From: Brassica napus | Taxonomy: Eukaryota; Streptophyta; Magnoliopsida; Brassicales; Brassicaceae | Assembly (NCBI RefSeq): GCF_020379485.1 | Contig: NC_063434.1 | Location: forward strand, 28,219,401 to 28,283,400 | Reading direction: 5' to 3' | Length of the DNA stretch: 64,000 nucleotides | Shown here: piece after piece, positions 11,700-23,659 of the stretch | How positions within the stretch are numbered: the stretch's first letter is position 1 | Layout: each line of letters begins with the position of its first letter | The notes under the pieces: model-generated | Databases searched by the model: none | Seen by the model: the letters and a program-made list of their open reading frames with translations, nothing else | Told to the model about the DNA's origin: nothing | Made by a program: the position numbers and the translations under genes

Positions 11700-13650
11700 T
11701 GTTTACTTATCAATATATTCCAGTGTTATTAAGTGTGTCATAGGTTTGTGGATAATTTTCTAAATGCTGTGCGTTCTTAACCCGTAGTTTGATTCCTGTT
11801 GAAGAAGGAAACAAATGGTTTCGACAAAGAAATGTACAGGACTACCAATTCAAGCCCGCCAAAGTGGTTGGTGTATAGTTGCATTCCCCACAAGGGTCCA
11901 ACTCATATTGGTCTGATCAAATAGAAATGTAAGGATTTGGTCCTCAGTTAACTTGGATAAAATAATATAGTTTCAGTGTTTATTTTTCTCAAAATCAAAA
12001 TGCCGTTCTATTACTTATATAGTTATATTTGAGATTGTTTGAAAATCAAATTGTAATAGAATAACTCTCGAAAAAATATAGCACTTTTAGCTAACAAATC
12101 TGTACTTTTATTATTTTTCCGAAGAACAAAGAATACAATGAAAGCATGGAAACTCTTACTTGATCTCTTAAGTTCTTTATCTCTCTCAAAAATTTGTGCC
12201 AAACCTCATGTTGACGCGTCTTTGTGATCACTTCTTAACTAAATGTTCCAAAATTTTGTACTATTAAGTGTTTGAGCATACACTGCCCAAGTGAGTATAC
12301 TTCAAATTCTAAATGGAGTAGACGACATAGTCAATGTGTTCATTACGAGCACCTAAAACTGAATATACCATATTCTTTTTTTAAACCCAACCAAATCCAC
12401 TATATGTTTAATCACTATCGCAAAAACCATCGACTAGGCATATACTTCTCAAGGTTAAGATTTAGACTGTCAACCATTTTGTTAACCAATGGTATCAACA
12501 CCACTGTTTGCATCATGCCATGCAAAACATTCCTCTTATGCATGTCGAAACATTGCTTAAAGGATTTCTATCAATTTCTTTGAACAATTTTATCATTAGT
12601 TTTTTTTTCAGTTTATCATTACTTAATTTTCAAATAAAGCAGATTATCCAAAATAAAATATTGATGATCTATATAATTATATAATTATATATTTTCAGTG
12701 TTTATAATTTACAATATTCATATATAATTAGACATGTAGTTGTGCGCTATGAATTGCTTTGGTTCAAATATGCTTATCTCTCATTTTGCTATGTTTTAGT
12801 TTTACCATATTTTAAGAATCACTTAATTAATATCCTTTATATTTTATTGTCATAGAGAATACTATTATTCACACACCGAATAAATGACGAAACTGGACCG
12901 ATTTTTGATGGAACACCATTCGAATACAGTAAATTAGGGTTCTCATCTAATTCTAATTTTATGGTCAACTAATTTAGATCCTAGGGCACTAGTCGAGTCG
13001 TCATATGTGTATTCTCATTGGCCCCCACCGATTTGCTGGCCCATTGTATGGGATCGTATGTAAGTACAATTGGGGCCATTAATGATTTATATAATGTACA
13101 TATGAGCACGAATCGATTTGAGAATCAAAAACATGGCATTGAGTTGAGTGGACTAGTGCTAGTGGAAGTACTGGATATGCTTCGTCTCTTCAGCAGCTGG
13201 ATCACTGAAATGCGAGAATCAGCGTCTCCCTCACTGCAAATTGACTTATTTAAAGATCTAAGCAAATATTTATTTAAGTTTTGTAAAGTAATTTCTGTTA
13301 CTTTACAAAGAACAGAAATCCTGTGGTTTCAAGATGTGTTTCAGAAAACCACAAAACCATATGTTACAATTTATAATCTATTAATTTGCAATTCAACCAT
13401 GGTCCGGCGATCCAAAAGGTAATCTGGTTCAGTCGTTGGGTTTAATAACATTGATGATAGGCCAACTACCCACATGCCACATTAATAACGTGGTCGACTA
13501 TCATTTTATTTTTACAATTAAAAACACACACATTTCGATGACCAGTACGCTCATTAAATAGTATAGGTTTGAAAATGAAGAAGATAAGATTCTAGCATGC
13601 ACTATCAAATGATTGGAAACGGTAGAAACCATGTTTTAACCGTCACAATC
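11700..13650. other. Spacer between the MLP pair
   Basis: No supported gene. A 134-codon open frame at 13018-13422 has no recognisable protein character and is probably chance. It includes a perfect 12-bp hairpin (TTTGTAAAGTAA, six-base loop, 13280-13309). Short similarity to the copy 1 promoter begins about 13540. Confidence 0.4.
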
Positions 13651-13658
13651 ACTCTGCT

Positions 13659-13666
13659 TATATAAA
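13659..13666 (+). promoter_or_regulatory. TATA box of MLP gene 2
   Basis: TATATAAA, about 83 bases before the start codon, in the same promoter arrangement as copy 1. Confidence 0.7.
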
Positions 13667-13748
13667 CGAAGGCGATATGTGATAATTCATCAACCAAAAC
13701 AAAAGCAAAAAAAAACACAAGTGGAAACTTTAAAACAAAGATAGAAAA

Positions 13749-14972
13749 ATGGCGACGTCGGGAACATACGTGACGGAGGTTCCGTTGAAAGGAGCAGCGG
13801 AGAAACACTACAAGAAGTGGAAGAGCGAGAACCACATCTTCCCTGACGCCATCGGCCACCACATCAAAAATGTCACCGTCCACGAGGGAGAATCTGACTC
13901 TCACGGATCCATCAGGAGTTGGAACTACACATGGGGTATAGTAATACAATTGCTAATATTTTCTCCATATATATATATATTCTGCTTACACAATAATTTG
14001 ATTTTCAGAAATTCTGTCTATCGACTTTGTAATCATTTGATTAAATCCAATATTTTTATAAATAAAAAAATTCTAACTTTGTCAAAAAAATAATATATAT
14101 ATATATTCACACTTTATATACACACTATTGAGTTTAAGTTTATATATAGTGCATGTGTTTCGATCAAAAAAAAAATAGATGCCTGTGTGAAACTAGGGTT
14201 TCAGTAGTCTTTTGCCAAGTAATTTAAACACACAACTTTTCATTGTTTATCATATTTTTGTTTAGCAGAAGTTTTTTTTCCTAAAAATATTTTTTCATGT
14301 TTATAATATATTTGAAACTGTAAACACAAATACATGCTACCGTTGCGTTTATAATTAGCAGAAGAATTTTCCGTTATCGACTCGGTCACATTAAACAAGA
14401 AAGGAAAACAAACACTAAAATCATTCATAGCTAGTCATCATATATCGAAAGCCATCTAGATTGGTTGGTCTAGTTAAAGAACGTATAACTGTGAATTCAG
14501 CTCTCTCTCTCTCTCTATGGTTTGATTCACTTATCGATTCGCGACGTAGTACAACCTGTACAGACTATTTAAACGGAACATTAATCCGCTGAAATTTCAT
14601 TGTGATCGTATAATATCCTTATGAGTATATATAGTATGCGGTATTATAAGTTACATGTTGGTAATTTAAATTAATGAATAAAAATGAATTTCTGTTTGTA
14701 TAGATGGAAAGGAAGAGGTATTCAAGGAGAAGAGAGAGGTAGACGATGAGAACTTAACATTGGCTTTAAGAGGACTTGAGGGTCACGTGATGGAGCAGCT
14801 CAAGGTGTTTGATGTCATCTACCAATTTATCCCCAAAACTGAGGATACCAGCTCCTGCAAAATCACTATAATATGGGAGAAGCGCAAAGATGAGTACCCT
14901 GAACCCAGCACCTACATGAAATTCAACAAGAGCTTGATCGTTGACATGGGCCACCACGCCAGCAAAGCTTAA
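13749..14972 (+). CDS. MLP-like protein (MLP328/329 type), copy 2
   Basis: Exons 13749-13935 and 14704-14972 give 151 aa, with the same exon sizes (187 and 269 bases) and intron position as copy 1, so this is a tandem duplicate. It has the same MATSGTYVTEVPLKG start, a Bet v 1 fold and the C-terminal helix ending DMGHHASKA. The two proteins differ at many positions (for example AAEKHYKKWKSENHIFPDA versus TMEKHYKRWRSENHAIPEA), so the duplication is not recent. The intron carries a CT repeat near 14502. The 3' UTR has the same CAT/ATC-rich tract as copy 1, and AATAAA near 15074. Confidence 0.92.
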
Positions 14973-15179
14973 TCGTCATCACCATCGATCATCATCACCA
15001 TCCTCATCACAATCATGCACCATCATCACTATATATCTCTATTTACTTATTAAACAGGTTTCAAAATAATAATCAATAAATGGGGGTCTTGTACGTGGCG
15101 TTTCAATTATATGTAATTGGTTGGCTTTTGTAAGATGGTTTAATTTGTTGTTATGGTCATCATCGAGTTCGATGTGATC

Positions 15180-15935
15180 ACTATGAATAATGTATGTTGT
15201 TCACCTATCTACATTTTTCTGTCTTTTACTGAGTTAATGGTGCAAATGGTTGTTACTACAAAAACAGTTAAATAAAGATTAACGGATCCATCTAATCTTG
15301 ATTTCACTAGAGGTATAGATGATAGGTATTGTAACAAAACCATGTTTGGTGTATCTACTTATTATTTTCTATCATGGCCAATTAATCTGGCTCCAAAGAG
15401 TGTTATTAGTTGTACAAGATGAAGTCAAGTTTATTAGATTTTAATTATTGATTTATTTTAAAATTTACGATCTATAATTTATTTAAAATTTTAAATCTGC
15501 ATCAATGCATTTATAAAAATCAGCCGGATCCACATTAGAACACTGGATTATGTTTTTTTTATATAGCTTAGTAGCTTACTAAGTGAAAAAAGCTAATCTA
15601 TTAATGTAATGGCAAGAATGAAATGTTTTGTGTGCATTGTTTATTTGAATTTCTGGATGTTATATAGATCAGACATCTTAGCTTAAACATTAAACTGTTG
15701 TTATGCAAGTTTCTGGATGTTATGGTTTATTTCTTTGTCCTTGGTGATATAGATGCAAAGCTGTTGAATAATTTATGTATATCATAACTTGTTTATTAGT
15801 TTATTGTTCTTCATCAAAAATTAATTACTTAAGTGTTGTTGCATTGTGTTCTAACCAAGCAAGGTGTAGTAATAGTTAACATGAAGAGGATGGAGAAAAC
15901 AAAAGCAAATCTTTCAAATTCCTTTAGCTGGTTTG
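15180..15935. other. Intergenic between MLP copy 2 and TFCB remnant
   Basis: AT-rich spacer between convergent genes. A short direct repeat (TTTCTGGATGTTAT) occurs at ~15651 and ~15710. Nothing else is supported. Confidence 0.4.
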
Positions 15936-15939
15936 AATC

Positions 15940-17521
15940 TTATATTTCATCTTCCTCGAAAGGGTCTCTTTCAGGATAATCACCAAACTGCAAGTCACAT
16001 AAAACTCATGAGTATCAGAAACTGTGGCTTACAACTTCAATCTATGCATCCAACTAACTACTTTACCGTGAATGTGGTAAAGAACCTAGTCCACGGCCCT
16101 AGAGCCCAATATAGTAGAATTCAACTAAAACTTAGCTTGAGAGTAATACATATCCTTAGGCCTATAATCAACTACTCTTATAGCTGACCAATGTGGACTC
16201 CTCCAGACTCTTACTAAACTAACATCGTGGAAAGGGAAATTTGCATTGACATCGGATCATGTCAAGAAACGACTAATCGAGTTCGATTCTATGAAGTGCA
16301 ACAGGCCATTTCACTCTAATGCTACAGAGAAAAATAAATTACCTTAACTTAATTTGTCTGGCAGGACCCCACCATCATGAAACGGAGGGCACTCAAATAA
16401 TCTTGTCCCTTTCACCCTGCATATATAAGCCAGTATTAAGCACGTGGATCTAACAACCGAGCTAAGGCATATTGTACGTTTGATAAGAAAATCATGATGT
16501 TGAGCTTATGCAAGACTAAGAACCTCTTTGAGGTTTTACTAGCACAGAAACACATGAGCTGCAAGTGGAACCAAAGTTCGAGAGCAAGAAAACACTTCTC
16601 TGCTTTAAAAGTGTGAAGGAGTTTAAACTTAATGATAACTATAAAATAGGAAAGAGTTAACATACATGCCATCGTGTTTGCCAAGGGGTTCATCATACTA
16701 GATCTCTTTGTTTCTCCCACCTTAATATTTTTTTGACATCAAGGAAAAAAATAAATTAGAAGCACAATACAAAGAGATCTGGTCTCACAAAATAACAAGA
16801 CAGGGAGAAGTCTTTAAACACACAAAATAAAAGAATCTGACTCACCTTGATATTTGCACAAAGATCTTCCATGAAGTCTTCATTCATCTGGTGAAACGAT
16901 TAAACGATCATATTTGCCACTAATTATACCAAAAAAGTTTTAACAATAAGCAAAATTACAGTTACCTTAACTTCAGAAGCAGCTGGATTTTGAGACACTC
17001 TTTTTTCTTTCAACTTCCTAAAACTGTCTGGTATGTGAACACAAACAACATATCAACATAACTTGTCTCTTCTGAAACACCAACTCTAGGCAGTAGAAAA
17101 CTTACCAGTTCGTTTAGCATAGTATCCTTATCTGAGATGTTATACGTCTCAACCAATGAGGTATCTTCAAGCCAGCCTCCAGTTGTGACCGAGGAGGGAT
17201 CAAGATCCACTATATGCAACCAAAACCTTGAGAAAGCACCACAAAAGAACAATCAGATGGAGTGATAAAACAATAAGCCATACGTTTCACTAAATGCATC
17301 TATCAAGATCACAGTAAACAGAGGTTTACTGAGTCAAATTGGCTCCAGTTTACCCATCAAAGGGGGGAGTAGAAACCGAGAGGTCTTGAATCATCACTAA
17401 GAGCTGCAACCTTGGAGCCACTTTCATCATAGAGCTCTAAAGCCATATATAGCATTAACAGACGTCCCACATTTCTTCCACATTCATCGTCTCCTTCCAT
17501 CTGTAACCGCGAAGCCGCCAT
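15940..17521 (-). pseudogene. TFCB: Tubulin-folding cofactor B, decayed
   Basis: TFCB binds alpha-tubulin during folding and has an N-terminal ubiquitin-like domain plus a CAP-Gly domain. The exon order survives: start MAASRLQMEGDD (17521 down), then HIVDLDPSSVTTGGWLEDTS (~17220-17105), SFRKLKEKRVSQNPA (~17027-16967), MEDLCANIK (~16890-16856), PLGKHDGM (~16690-16667), VKGTRLFECP (~16420-16350) and the last exon ending GDYPERDPFEEDEI (stop 15940-15942). It is broken in several ways. Exon 1 has lost ~30 codons and shifted frame. An extra C before its end gives a stop in SPL*. A two-base insertion shifts exon 2 after the NISDKD stretch. Most of the CAP-Gly core is deleted. CAG has become TAG at 16698-16700. 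A functional copy must lie elsewhere, since TFCB is essential in Arabidopsis (EMB2804, At3g10220, recalled). Confidence 0.85.
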
Positions 17522-17878
17522 CTTTCCACCCTCTAGACCTGACAAAACTACCTTGTCGGAAATCGAGTTAATGTGGGAGAGAGAGTTTTTCGACAGAAGC
17601 GGAAGTAAGTTCAAGCGGAAAGATCTTTTGTCTGTTTCAATGTTTTTAAAGCCGAACCGGAAAAGTTCCTAATCATGGTTTATTTTTTCCGGTTATATGC
17701 GGTTTTTAGCCGGTTTGGTTTTCTTTAATTTTTTTACCTTCCTTTCATCAGATTGTACTGAAAGATCAAGTATGTGAGCCGGTTACAGTACCTTTGGGAC
17801 AAGATTAAGAAAGGAGAGGTGGAAGTCCCTGACTTAATGGTAGCAGAGTAACTGAAATTTGAAAGTCCAAACATTTTT

Positions 17879-17948
17879 GGTATATGAGAGATATATACAA
17901 AGACTTTCAATTCACTAATTTGGTATATGAGAGATATATACAAAGACT
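17879..17948. repeat. Short tandem duplication upstream of DEFL gene A
   Basis: The phrase GGTATATGAGAGATATATAC with AAAGACT occurs twice, 42 bases apart, about 180 bases before the first defensin-like gene. Confidence 0.8.
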
Positions 17949-17956
17949 ATATTATG

Positions 17957-18055
17957 TTGACCAAGACAGTACAGGAAATACTTTCACTATTGACTGATTA
18001 CATTGGCAATATATTTTTATTTGTCTCCAACCCACTAATCACGTTGTATAAATAG
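17957..18055 (+). promoter_or_regulatory. W-box and TATA box of DEFL gene A
   Basis: TTGACC (17957-17962, W-box core) followed by CAAGACA, then TATAAATAG at 18047-18055, 72 bases before the start codon. The same order occurs at gene B (23522 and 23583), and a similar one at gene C (TTGACT ~29006, TATA 29062). Confidence 0.55.
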
Positions 18056-18126
18056 TTGCTACACCTATGAATCAAATCCATAATCATCTCCCTTCAAAAT
18101 TATAAGTAGGACAATATAAAAAAAAA

Positions 18127-18449
18127 ATGGGAAAAATCTCAGCAGTTTTTGTCATTCTTTTCCTGGTCTCATCATGTAAGCATTATACGTTTTATGATCT
18201 CATTCGATATGTTATAGCCTTAATGTCTAATATTTTTTGTGTGTACATGAATGGTTAACAGGCATGGTAAAAGCGACTGTTACATTGCCTTTGATAATAT
18301 GTCAAACAGACGAAGATTGTCTGAAGGTTGGACTCCCAAAATGTGAGGACACAGGGAAGATGCCAATTTGCCTCCACAATTATTGTGGCTGTCCCGATAA
18401 AAGGCATCAAGCTTCCCCCACTTCTTCATCAGTGACCTCCAACTCTTGA
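18127..18449 (+). CDS. Defensin-like (DEFL) secreted peptide, gene A
   Basis: Exons 18127-18175 and 18262-18449 give 78 aa. Residues ~1-20 are a signal peptide (MGKISAVFVILFLVSSC), interrupted by the intron in the Cys codon, the usual DEFL arrangement. The mature part holds six Cys in the pattern C-x5-C-x7-C-x8-C-x4-C-x1-C, within ICQTDEDCLKVGLPKC and ICLHNYCGC, then a Ser-rich tail. Peptides of this class are secreted and stabilised by disulfides; roles range from antimicrobial to pollen-pistil signalling, and none can be assigned here. Likely counterpart of the Arabidopsis DEFL gene At3g10195 (recalled). The W-box in the promoter hints at WRKY control. Confidence 0.82.
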
Positions 18450-20019
18450 TGATCTTCGTATACATTCATGTTGATTTAATATAATGAAAAGACAATATAT
18501 ATATATATATATATATAAAACTCCATCGTTATTTTCTCTCCATGTATCTTTTTTTTTCCGTCAATTGATTATCTTAAACACGGGATGGAGTACATTGTAA
18601 TACAAGAGCCGGGGGAACAGGTTGATATCTCCAGAAACAAAAACCCATAGGAGGGACACTAAAACCCATACGAGGGCACCAAAGACCAGACTAAAACATA
18701 ACTTAGACAAATACAAATTCTTACAACTAGACTTTCCTACAATCCTTAAACAACCATAGATAGCATAGTCAATGCCTAAAATAACTCGAGGCCTAGCACA
18801 AGAATTTCACAGCTCCATGTATCTACCATCTGTAATATCTTTCTATAATAAATAATGGAAATGTTTAATGAAATAATGATGCAACATGGTCTGAGCTCAA
18901 TGGTATAAAAATAATTAAACCACTAAAAAACTTTTGTTCCTAGAAACAACAAAACTAAAATACTGCACACTCTGTAAATTCTCGAATCTAAATACATTTC
19001 TATGAAGAATTAAAGAAATGGTTCGAGCAACACTGAAAATGCAAAATATCCATCTGAAGAGTTTGACACATAGTATTAAGCCAAGCTGTGCAAGACTGCA
19101 AGGTAATGTCAAGTGAAATGTATGATTATGTTTCCCTTAGTGATTACGATTGATCCTTTTAGTCCAAGAGAATCAATGCCAGTAAAATTTGTCAGTTTTA
19201 ACAATATTGAGTCATTTGATTGGGTGTTATCTTTTCCGAGATAACCAGTTTACATATTTCTACTGCATTTGATTGCAGGATGCAGATGCAGACAACAAGG
19301 AGCAGGGTCGGCTAATTAGGGGGACAAGCGGTGCGACCACCGCGGATCCAAACCCGTGTTCCTTCATATATTAATAGTTTAGGGGTCTGTTTTTTTATAA
19401 ATCTATATTTTTTGTACAGAAATAATAATAAATATAATAAATAAAATTGAAAAGAGTCCAAAAATATATGATATGTATATAGTTTTATTTTCATCACAAA
19501 ATATACAAAATATTACTGATTAAATTTTTTTAAAAATTTTAAACATTATTTGAATATAAAATTTAAAGAGTAAAAAAAAATATTTTCTCTTAAGACCCAT
19601 AACTGTGTTAAACCGGCCATGTCAAAGAGAAGGCTAAGCTTAAAATGAGACTCATGGGGACTCGAGCACGCTTAGAGTCTGTATAAGGCATGCATCTGTA
19701 AGCTAAAGGAGAAGTTAACATCAAAAGCACTCGAAGTCCTCTTCACTGCTTCGTTGGTGTCCAGTTCTTTGCTTTGGTCTCCCGTTCTTTCGTGTTAGTA
19801 GTTGTCACTGCTTAGATTCTTTGTTTAGATTATTTTTCGCATCTCCGCTACTCGTTTCTATGTAACTTCTGTCTCAAATTGAAAATCTGGTAATAATATT
19901 TAACATTTTACCAAAAAAAAAAAGAAGTCCTCGACCTTAAGAAGTAACTCTCTGCTTCTTCAATAGCAATATAATGAAGTCAATTCAGACAAAAAAAATA
20001 ATGAAGTCAACCAGTATAA
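18450..20019. other. Intergenic with transposon debris
   Basis: A TA microsatellite follows the gene (~18499-18518). From ~18580 to ~18800 there is GC-richer sequence (words CAAGAGCCGGGGGAACAG and GGAGGGACACTAAAACCC), and at ~19300 GGGTCGGCTAATTAGGGGGA. Both look like remnants of old mobile elements, but no termini could be fixed. No gene is seen. Confidence 0.35.
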
Positions 20020-20027
20020 CTCTGATC

Positions 20028-20609
20028 CCTTGTTCGGAAACTCGCTAGGCGCTACGCGTGCGTTCGGGTTGGGCCTAGCGCCTAACGAAGAAATCGGATT
20101 TTAATCGGGGATTAATCGGAGATTAATTTTAAGTTTTATTTTATTTTTAAAATAAAGTTATATACAAAATATAGTTTAAGTAACATATCGCAAAGATTAC
20201 TTGTGGTCTAGTGGTTTAGTCATTGCTTGGTGACATACCAGTCCCGGGTTCAACGCCCAAGAGAGTCATTTTTGCATATTTTTTATATTTTTTAGCTAAA
20301 TGGCAGTTTTGTAATTATCTCTTCATCTTCTTATCAGGGCTTTGCCTGTTTCTGCAACTTTGTTTTTACGGCTGCCATAGATTTTCTTCGAAAAATCTTC
20401 ATTTCTCATGCGTTTTTGTTGTTGTTTACACATAACAACTATAGATCTATCAATACTTGTTGATTTGAACTTCAAAATCGCGAAAACAAAGATTTTTTTT
20501 TGTATCAGACAGCCTAACTGTCCGATTGGTAGCAAATCGTAGCGGTAGGGTGCCGCTTCACGCCTAGTCGCCGGAAAATCGGACCTCCTCGCCGCGTTTT
20601 AGAACAAGG
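20028..20609. mobile_element. Non-autonomous hAT-type element, 582 bp
   Basis: It is flanked by the exact 8-bp duplication CTCTGATC (20020-20027 and 20610-20617), the size expected of hAT transposition. The termini are inverted: CCTTGTTC at the left, GAACAAGG at the right. Both ends are GC-rich with 'CTAGGCG' words (GCTAGGCGCTACGCG left, CGCCTAGTCGCCGG right). No transposase is coded. It carries a tRNA-like insert (next entry). Confidence 0.8.
20197..20270 (+). other. tRNA-like / SINE-like block inside the hAT element
   Basis: TGGTCTAGTGG (20204-20214) resembles a Pol III A box. GGTTCAACGCC (20247-20257) resembles a B box with two changes. The spacing of about 33 bases is tRNA-like. I could not fold a complete cloverleaf with a 3' acceptor stem, so this is a tRNA-derived remnant or SINE head rather than a working tRNA gene. 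Confidence 0.45.
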
Positions 20610-20650
20610 CTCTGATCTAGTAACTAATTCACGGCAAGTAGTAAATTATT

Positions 20651-21713
20651 GGTAAAATTGTTTCTTTAGAGCAAAAAAAATGATGACTATTTCTCTTTAG
20701 ACTAATTTTATATACTTTATGTCCTATCAGGCGAATTATTTTTTAAATGGCAATAATACCCTTTAAATTGTAATATTTAAATATAATAAATAATGGGTTC
20801 GATCAAGCGGGATCGATCGATCTGAAGTTACAAGGTCGAACCGATCGATCGATACTGATCATTATGCAGAACAAAAAAACGCGGAGCATATACTGATCGA
20901 CCTGGTCCATTTCACTCGATCGGCAAAGGTCGATTTCATACAGATCGACCGATCTCGAATTATAGACCGATCAATCAATGGAAGCATAGATATAAATCAT
21001 GGTAGAAATAATGTGAAACTTTTGTGAACAATCAATGAAATATAGAAGACGGCGTGAGAAGAAGGTTACAACCTTTTTTTTTGTTTTTTTTGTTTTTTTT
21101 TAAATCAATTTTTTCAAATACGAATGTGAATATTCCCAAATATTTTGTTTCCATAATTTTAGGAACTGATTTCTTATCCGTAGAATACAACTAATATGTA
21201 GAAATCGGTTTCTACAGGTTTTTAGAATTATAGTAATGTGTAGATTTTGATTTCTACATGTTTTAGATTTACAGTAAATCTGTAGAAGTCGGTTTCTACG
21301 TGTTTTAGATTTATATTAATGTGTAGATTTTAGATCGGTAGGTTATGCGCGGAATGTGTATTCTAAATATTTTTAGAATACTCTTATTTACGTAGATCAC
21401 ATATTCTAAACATTGTAGATTCAATGAAAAAAGTGGATTTCGTATTCTACTTCGTAGAATGCCATTTCTACTTTATTTAGATTAGAATATGAAAATTATG
21501 ATTTAAACATTTTTGAGCTGAAAAAATACCACTAAGTTCATATATATATTGTATCAATAGTTACTATTTTTCTAATTTTTTTTGTTTGTAAAACTATTTA
21601 TTAAATTTATTTTCAAAAATATTAGAGGGTATTGTAGACAAAAATGACATAAAATAGATATTAGTGTAAAAGGACATAGTTATTATTTTTTGCTCTAAAA
21701 AAACAATTTTCCC
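20651..21713. mobile_element. Non-autonomous MULE with long inverted ends, 1063 bp
   Basis: It is flanked by an exact 9-bp duplication TAAATTATT (20642-20650, 21714-21722). The ends are inverted repeats of about 75 bases: the left starts GGTAAAATTGTTTCTTTAGA, and the right on the other strand reads GGGAAAATTGTTTTTTTAGA. A 9-bp duplication with long TIRs is the Mutator signature. No transposase is coded. The interior contains a GATCGA-rich block and several TTTCTACA/TGTAGAAA inverted words. Confidence 0.82.
20797..20985. repeat. GATCGATC-rich block inside the MULE
   Basis: At least a dozen GATC/CGATC words in under 200 bases (for example GGATCGATCGATCTG and CCGATCGATCGATACTG), unlike the surrounding AT-rich DNA. 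Confidence 0.75.
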
Positions 21714-21722
21714 TAAATTATT

Positions 21723-23515
21723 TATGTGGTCCTATTGATGTGATGTCGTCATGGCCGGCTTAAGAATTAAGGCAAAAAGAAGAAAAATTATTAAGACCCT
21801 AATGCGAAAAAAAAGTCTGGGCCTTTTGGCAAGTTTTAAAAATATTTTTAAAATAAATTATATAATCTTCAATTGTTTTGTACTTTCTAATTCGGATTTT
21901 TTTGAAAAAAAACTAGAATTTGATCTACATGTCCGCGTGTATATTTTACTTTATAAATGTATGAATTTGATATTAAACTTAAACATTGTAAATATATGAT
22001 TTAAATATTTAGTGTTATATGTTGTGTAGCAGTAGCTCAATAATCTTATTGTTTAAGTTCTTATTCCACATTATTACTATGTAATTATTTATTTTATACA
22101 TAATTTTGTTTGCTATTAAATGCTAATGTATTTTCGAGGTCAGTACAATAAATTTTATCTAATCAAATAGAGAATCGCCTTCAAAATATAATTTTCAATT
22201 TCTACAGGTTACATAAAATACATATTTAAAATTTATTTAGTTATACTATAGATATGATATTTACTTAAGATTATTTATATATTCATGTTGTGCTTAAAAT
22301 ATTTTGTAGCATCTATCATTTTAGTATATTGTGATATTTTATAACTAAATACATTATTTTTGTTTAAGGTAATTTAAAAATATTGCAAGATTTTTGTACT
22401 GGCAGTTGTAAAGGGAAATATTATCTTTCAATATATTTTAATTTTGGAATATTTTTTTTTCAAACTTTATTTTGGTCAAGATGAATTTCCTACAAATAGA
22501 ATATTTATTTAAGATGCTATAGAATCTCGATTATGCAAATATTATAGATTACAGTCATAAACATTTATTTTAGATATTAAGGAAATATAAATAAATTATG
22601 GAAAATATTATTTTAGTAAGTTTTAGTGATATATGCTATTTTTGGATGCTACGGTATTATGTTTCCAGATTTTTTATTATTAAATTAAAATTTCAAAATA
22701 TTACACTACTTTTGAATTTTACAACATAATACTTTAGCATCTATGATTTTATCTTTTGTAATATTTGTAATATTTTCATTCAAAGTTTGGAATACTTTTT
22801 TTTATAATAATTTTTTTTCTAACACTTGGAATATTTATTTTCAAAATTTAATATTTGGTCAAGGGAAATTTAGAAAATGACATAATAACTTTGAGTTTAT
22901 ATTTTTTTATTTGTAAATTAATTCATTAATTTATAAATAATATTTAAATTTTGGAAAATATTTTTAATATTTTTCCTAATAGATTTTTTATCATTAAAAT
23001 AAAATTTATCATTAATATCCTTAATGAATTATCAAAATTTTAAAGTTTTCTAGTAGCATATTTTGTAAATAACATATGAACTAAAAGTTTGTAATATATT
23101 TATTATATTTTGCATTAACCATTTTAGATAATATACTGTTGTAAATATCAAAATAAAATATTATTATAGACGAATAATATTAAAATTTAACAGATTTTGT
23201 TATATTTATTCTCAATAAATTCATTTTTTTATTGGAAAGTTTATTAATATTATGTTATATTTATTCTCAACAGATTTTTTTTATAACTAAAATAAAAATT
23301 TAGATTTATAGTTATTTAATTACTATTAATATTTTTATGAATTCTTAAGATTTGCTTGGAATGTTATATATATTTTTTACATCACTTGAAATGTTATATA
23401 TTTGATAGAATATGACTTTTTATACAGTAGATTTTTAGTATCTCTGTTTTAATAGAGTAAGATATTCATCAACTGTTTTAGGATTATTTTGAAACTCATA
23501 TTGTGCAAAGAATAT
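21723..23515. other. Intergenic, very AT-rich
   Basis: Almost pure A/T spacer with recurring words such as TTTTGTAGCATCTATNATTTTA (~22308 and ~22733), suggesting eroded repeats. GTGGTCCTATTGATGTGAT at ~21725 recurs at ~29816 behind DEFL gene C. No gene is seen. Confidence 0.4.
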
Positions 23516-23521
23516 TTTCGG

Positions 23522-23590
23522 TTGACCAAGACATTAAGAAAATAATTGGATTATTTTGTAATTATATTGTCAATGTACGTTGTATAAATA
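23522..23590 (+). promoter_or_regulatory. W-box and TATA box of DEFL gene B
   Basis: TTGACC at 23522-23527 followed by AAGACA, and TATAAATA at 23583-23590, 70 bases before the start. The downstream leader (GATGCTACA, CCATAATCATCTCC) is nearly the same as in genes A and C. Confidence 0.55.
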
Positions 23591-23659
23591 GATGCTACAA
23601 CCTATGCATCCATAATCATCTCCATTAAACAGATTAGTAGGACAATATAAACAAATTAA

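Noticed and set aside
13018..13422. 134-codon open frame upstream of MLP copy 2
   Set aside because: No recognisable domain, no promoter or splice context, biased toward A/T-rich codons late in the frame, and it includes a hairpin. Likely chance.
20197..20270. A functional tRNA gene
   Set aside because: Only box-like words are present. The B box has two changes and I could not form a full cloverleaf, so I report it only as tRNA-like.
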